Translations under genes and position numbers: made by a program
In this document: positions 15,981-17,791 of the stretch, piece by piece
Layout of the letters: the number at the start of each line of letters is the position of its first letter
Position numbering within the stretch: the stretch's first letter is position 1
Notes under the pieces: model-generated
The model's database searches: none
What the model saw: the letters and a program-made list of their open reading frames with translations, nothing else
Told to the model about the DNA's origin: nothing
DNA from: Bacteroidota bacterium
Lineage (GTDB): Bacteria > Bacteroidota > Bacteroidia > Chitinophagales > Chitinophagaceae
Direction of reading: 5' to 3'
DNA: 17,791 bases
Assembly: GCA_947462495.1 (NCBI GenBank)
Contig: CANHOY010000012.1
Span: 1-17,791 of the forward strand

Positions 15981-16015
15981 TGCCAATGAAATAGCTCAAA
16001 ACCTATTTTTTGGCA
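15981..16015 (+). promoter_or_regulatory. Hairpin ending on the start codon of the barrel gene
   Basis: TGCCAA (15981-15986) pairs with TTGGCA (16010-16015). Inside it, AAATAG (15989-15994) pairs with CTATTT (16003-16008), leaving a small 2x1 internal loop and an 8-nt end loop. The last paired base is the A of the ATG at 16015. The structure could limit ribosome access to this gene or stabilise the mRNA 5' end. It lacks a following T run, so it is not an intrinsic terminator. Confidence 0.4.
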
Positions 16016-17142
16016 TGTCAAAATATTTAGTTTTCACTCTTATTATATTGACCTTTTACGCGCAAGCGGGTGCGCAAGGTTGTGTAGCCATTAGAACCGT
16101 TGGAGGATTAAATACCATGCAACATGCAGGTATGATGCATGATGGAATGCAACATGATGGAATGACAGCCATGAAAGACAGCTCTCTATGGGATTTAAAT
16201 GTGAGTGGTCGTTATTTTAAGTCCTATCGACATTTTAATGGGACCGACGAACAAAAACAGCGCGTTGAAGAAGGCACCGATGTTAGAAATTTTAGCCGCG
16301 CCTTAGATATTTCTCTAGTTCGCAAAATAAATGAGCAATGGAGTATTGGTATGTATTTACCTTTATTGTACAATGAGCGATCTTCTTTGTATGAGCATGT
16401 AAGTAATGTAAAAGGAAATCCAAGGTATACTACCTATTCTCAAGGTATTGGAGATATAAGATTCACTGCTTACAAGTGGATCATTGCACCCAAAGAGGGC
16501 AATAAAGGAAATTTATTAGGAGGAATAGGAATCAAACTACCTACCGGAAATTATAAAGCAACCGATCAATTTCATTATACTACTACGGCTACTCGTGAAG
16601 GGCCTGTGGACCAATCCATTCAATTAGGTGATGGTGGTTGGGGTATGACTTTAGAATTAAATGGTTTTAGAGCCATTGATAATACTTGGAGTTTGTATGG
16701 GAATGCTTACTACTTAATTAATCCAATGGGCAATAATGGAGTAAGTACTGCAAGAGGAGGGGTTCCTACTGCTACCGCTATTAAATACACTTCCAATGTA
16801 ATGAGCATCCCAGATCAATATTTATTAAGAACTGGAACCAATTGGACTCGTAATGCTCTTACTATTTCTTTAGGTGGAAGATATGAGTGTATTCCTGCCA
16901 ATGATTTAATTGGCGACAATACAGGATTTAGAAGACCTGGTTCGGTATTAGCTATTGAGCCAGGAGTTAATTATAGCTATAAAAAATTAATCTTTTATTT
17001 ATATACCCCTATTGCAGTGAGAAATGAAAGACCTCAAAGCTATCCAGATATATTAAGAACCAATGACACCAAAACATTTGCAAGAGGCGATGCTGCTTTT
17101 GCAAATTATAGTATTAACATAGGGTTTGGCTATAAATTTTAA
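16015..17142 (+). CDS. Outer-membrane beta-barrel protein with Met/His-rich N-terminal segment
   Basis: This 375-residue protein has a signal peptide (about residues 1-21, AQAGAQ before GCVAIR). After it comes a short mature N-terminus with a Met/His-rich stretch at 35-53, three overlapping copies of a (M/Q)H(A/D)GM unit. From about residue 57 onward it alternates polar and aromatic/hydrophobic residues and Gly, ending in NYSINIGFGYKF, whose terminal Phe is the usual sign of an outer-membrane barrel. Segments such as GIGIKLPTGNYKATDQ resemble the transporter-like barrel family once named for meta-pathway phenol degradation. Exact family and substrate are not certain. The Met/His units look like soft-metal ligands as found in periplasmic copper proteins, but that is inference. 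It follows the haloperoxidase-like gene on the same strand and ends at a shared terminator. Confidence 0.75.
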   Translation: MSKYLVFTLIILTFYAQAGAQGCVAIRTVGGLNTMQHAGMMHDGMQHDGMTAMKDSSLWDLNVSGRYFKSYRHFNGTDEQKQRVEEGTDVRNFSRALDISLVRKINEQWSIGMYLPLLYNERSSLYEHVSNVKGNPRYTTYSQGIGDIRFTAYKWIIAPKEGNKGNLLGGIGIKLPTGNYKATDQFHYTTTATREGPVDQSIQLGDGGWGMTLELNGFRAIDNTWSLYGNAYYLINPMGNNGVSTARGGVPTATAIKYTSNVMSIPDQYLLRTGTNWTRNALTISLGGRYECIPANDLIGDNTGFRRPGSVLAIEPGVNYSYKKLIFYLYTPIAVRNERPQSYPDILRTNDTKTFARGDAAFANYSINIGFGYKF

Positions 17143-17168
17143 AAATATTCCATCTTTAGTGATAGGTT

Positions 17169-17200
17169 AAAAAAGTCCTGAATATTCGGGACTTTTTTTA
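17169..17200. terminator. Bidirectional intrinsic terminator between convergent genes
   Basis: AAAAAAGTCC (17169-17178) pairs perfectly with GGACTTTTTT (17189-17198), around a short inner part that can partly pair (GAATATTC). The A run on one side and T run on the other let it work on both strands. It lies 26 bp after the barrel gene and its right arm touches the stop codon of the converging GH13 gene. Confidence 0.88.
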
Positions 17201-17791
17201 TTCAGTAGTTTCTAAAATAGCAAAGCTATAAGGTGCTAAGACAAAGTGTTCGTGATCATTTCCTACTTTAAAATCTTGACCCGTCCAGTGGTCATGTAAA
17301 ACCGATGGACGCTCACCCTGTTCTTTGAAAGCATACCAGGTAAGAAAGGAAGCAGCATTTTTATAATTGAATACGCAGTACAGTTTTTTATTTTTAAGAG
17401 TTCTTACAAACCCAGCAATATGAATATTATGCGGTGGCATCCAATTCATGTTTTTTAAATCACTAAGTATAGCAAGTGATTTACGAAGGGCAATCATTTT
17501 TTTTGTAGCTGTAAAAATGGTGTTTTCATAGCTACCTACTTCATTTCTTTTTTCATTTTTATTCCAATCGATAATTGGTCGATGCATCCATCTATTGTCA
17601 TAACTTTTGCCTGCTTCTTTTAAATAACTATAGTCATTAGTGTAGGCCAATTCATCTCCATAAAATAACATGGGAATACCTCCTATGAATAGAGTCATTG
17701 CTTGCATTAAAATAATTTTTTTTAATGCGTGTTCAATTTCAATTTCGCTTTTCCATTCGATGCCTTTTTCTAAACCACATAAGGAAGCCAA
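17198..17791 (-). CDS. Amylosucrase-like GH13 glycoside hydrolase, C-terminal part (5' truncated by window edge)
   Basis: This is the last 197-198 residues of a GH13 enzyme whose start lies beyond the right edge. The block ASLCGLEKGIE, the strand-8 segment IPMLFYGDELAYTNDYSY, and KSYDNRWMHRPIIDWN match the amylosucrase/sucrose-active subfamily (GH13_4 type), where RW(A/M)HRP is distinctive. The C-terminal beta-sandwich domain follows (about 100-197, ending PYSFAILETTE). The catalytic Asp and Glu and the transition-state Asp are all off-window, so activity cannot be checked. Family members convert sucrose into alpha-glucan and fructose, or hydrolyse sucrose and related glucosides. No signal peptide can be judged. 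It converges on the uptake locus, sharing a terminator with the barrel gene; membership in the same regulon is possible but not shown. Confidence 0.88.
   Translation of the reverse strand: MASLCGLEKGIEWKSEIEIEHALKKIILMQAMTLFIGGIPMLFYGDELAYTNDYSYLKEAGKSYDNRWMHRPIIDWNKNEKRNEVGSYENTIFTATKKMIALRKSLAILSDLKNMNWMPPHNIHIAGFVRTLKNKKLYCVFNYKNAASFLTWYAFKEQGERPSVLHDHWTGQDFKVGNDHEHFVLAPYSFAILETTE

Overview
The window is low-GC bacterial DNA of Bacteroidota type. It has a SusC/SusD outer-membrane uptake pair, several lipoprotein signal peptides, A/T-rich sequence rather than Shine-Dalgarno sites before start codons, and a TAnnTTTG-type -7 box. The mix of ASPIC/FG-GAP proteins, a DUF1080 protein and a vanadium-haloperoxidase-like lipoprotein beside SusCD would fit the Chitinophagaceae. 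That placement is an inference from gene content, not from a marker gene.

Layout, left to right. The 3' end of mnmE (tRNA modification GTPase, + strand) enters at the left edge. Facing it on the - strand is a two-gene unit: a LacI-family repressor followed, 18 bp later, by a beta-phosphoglucomutase-like HAD protein. A 315-bp divergent intergenic region then separates lacI from a + strand nutrient-uptake locus. This region carries a perfect 10-bp palindrome (CAAACGTTTG) next to a TATTTTTG -7 box and probably controls both sides. susC and susD follow and end at a strong intrinsic terminator. Next come two large paralogous lipoproteins of about 1,110-1,130 residues (FG-GAP/VCBS repeats around a central ASPIC/UnbV domain), with a small secreted DUF1080 protein between them, and then tandem terminator-like hairpins. 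A vanadium-dependent haloperoxidase/PAP2-like lipoprotein and a beta-barrel outer-membrane protein with a Met/His-rich N-terminal segment follow. A bidirectional terminator separates the barrel gene from a converging - strand gene, cut by the right edge, that encodes the C-terminal third of an amylosucrase-like GH13 enzyme.

How the parts may work together (inference). The LacI regulator would sense a sugar and release the divergent promoter. SusC/SusD would import an oligosaccharide or glycoside. DUF1080 proteins are linked to cleavage of 3-keto-glycosides, so the secreted one could split an oxidised substrate. The HAD phosphatase/mutase and the GH13 enzyme would handle the released sugar. 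The paired propeller lipoproteins, the haloperoxidase-like lipoprotein and the Met/His-rich barrel are the least understood parts and make this locus different from a classical starch or sucrose locus. No tRNA, rRNA, CRISPR array, insertion sequence or phage gene was seen.
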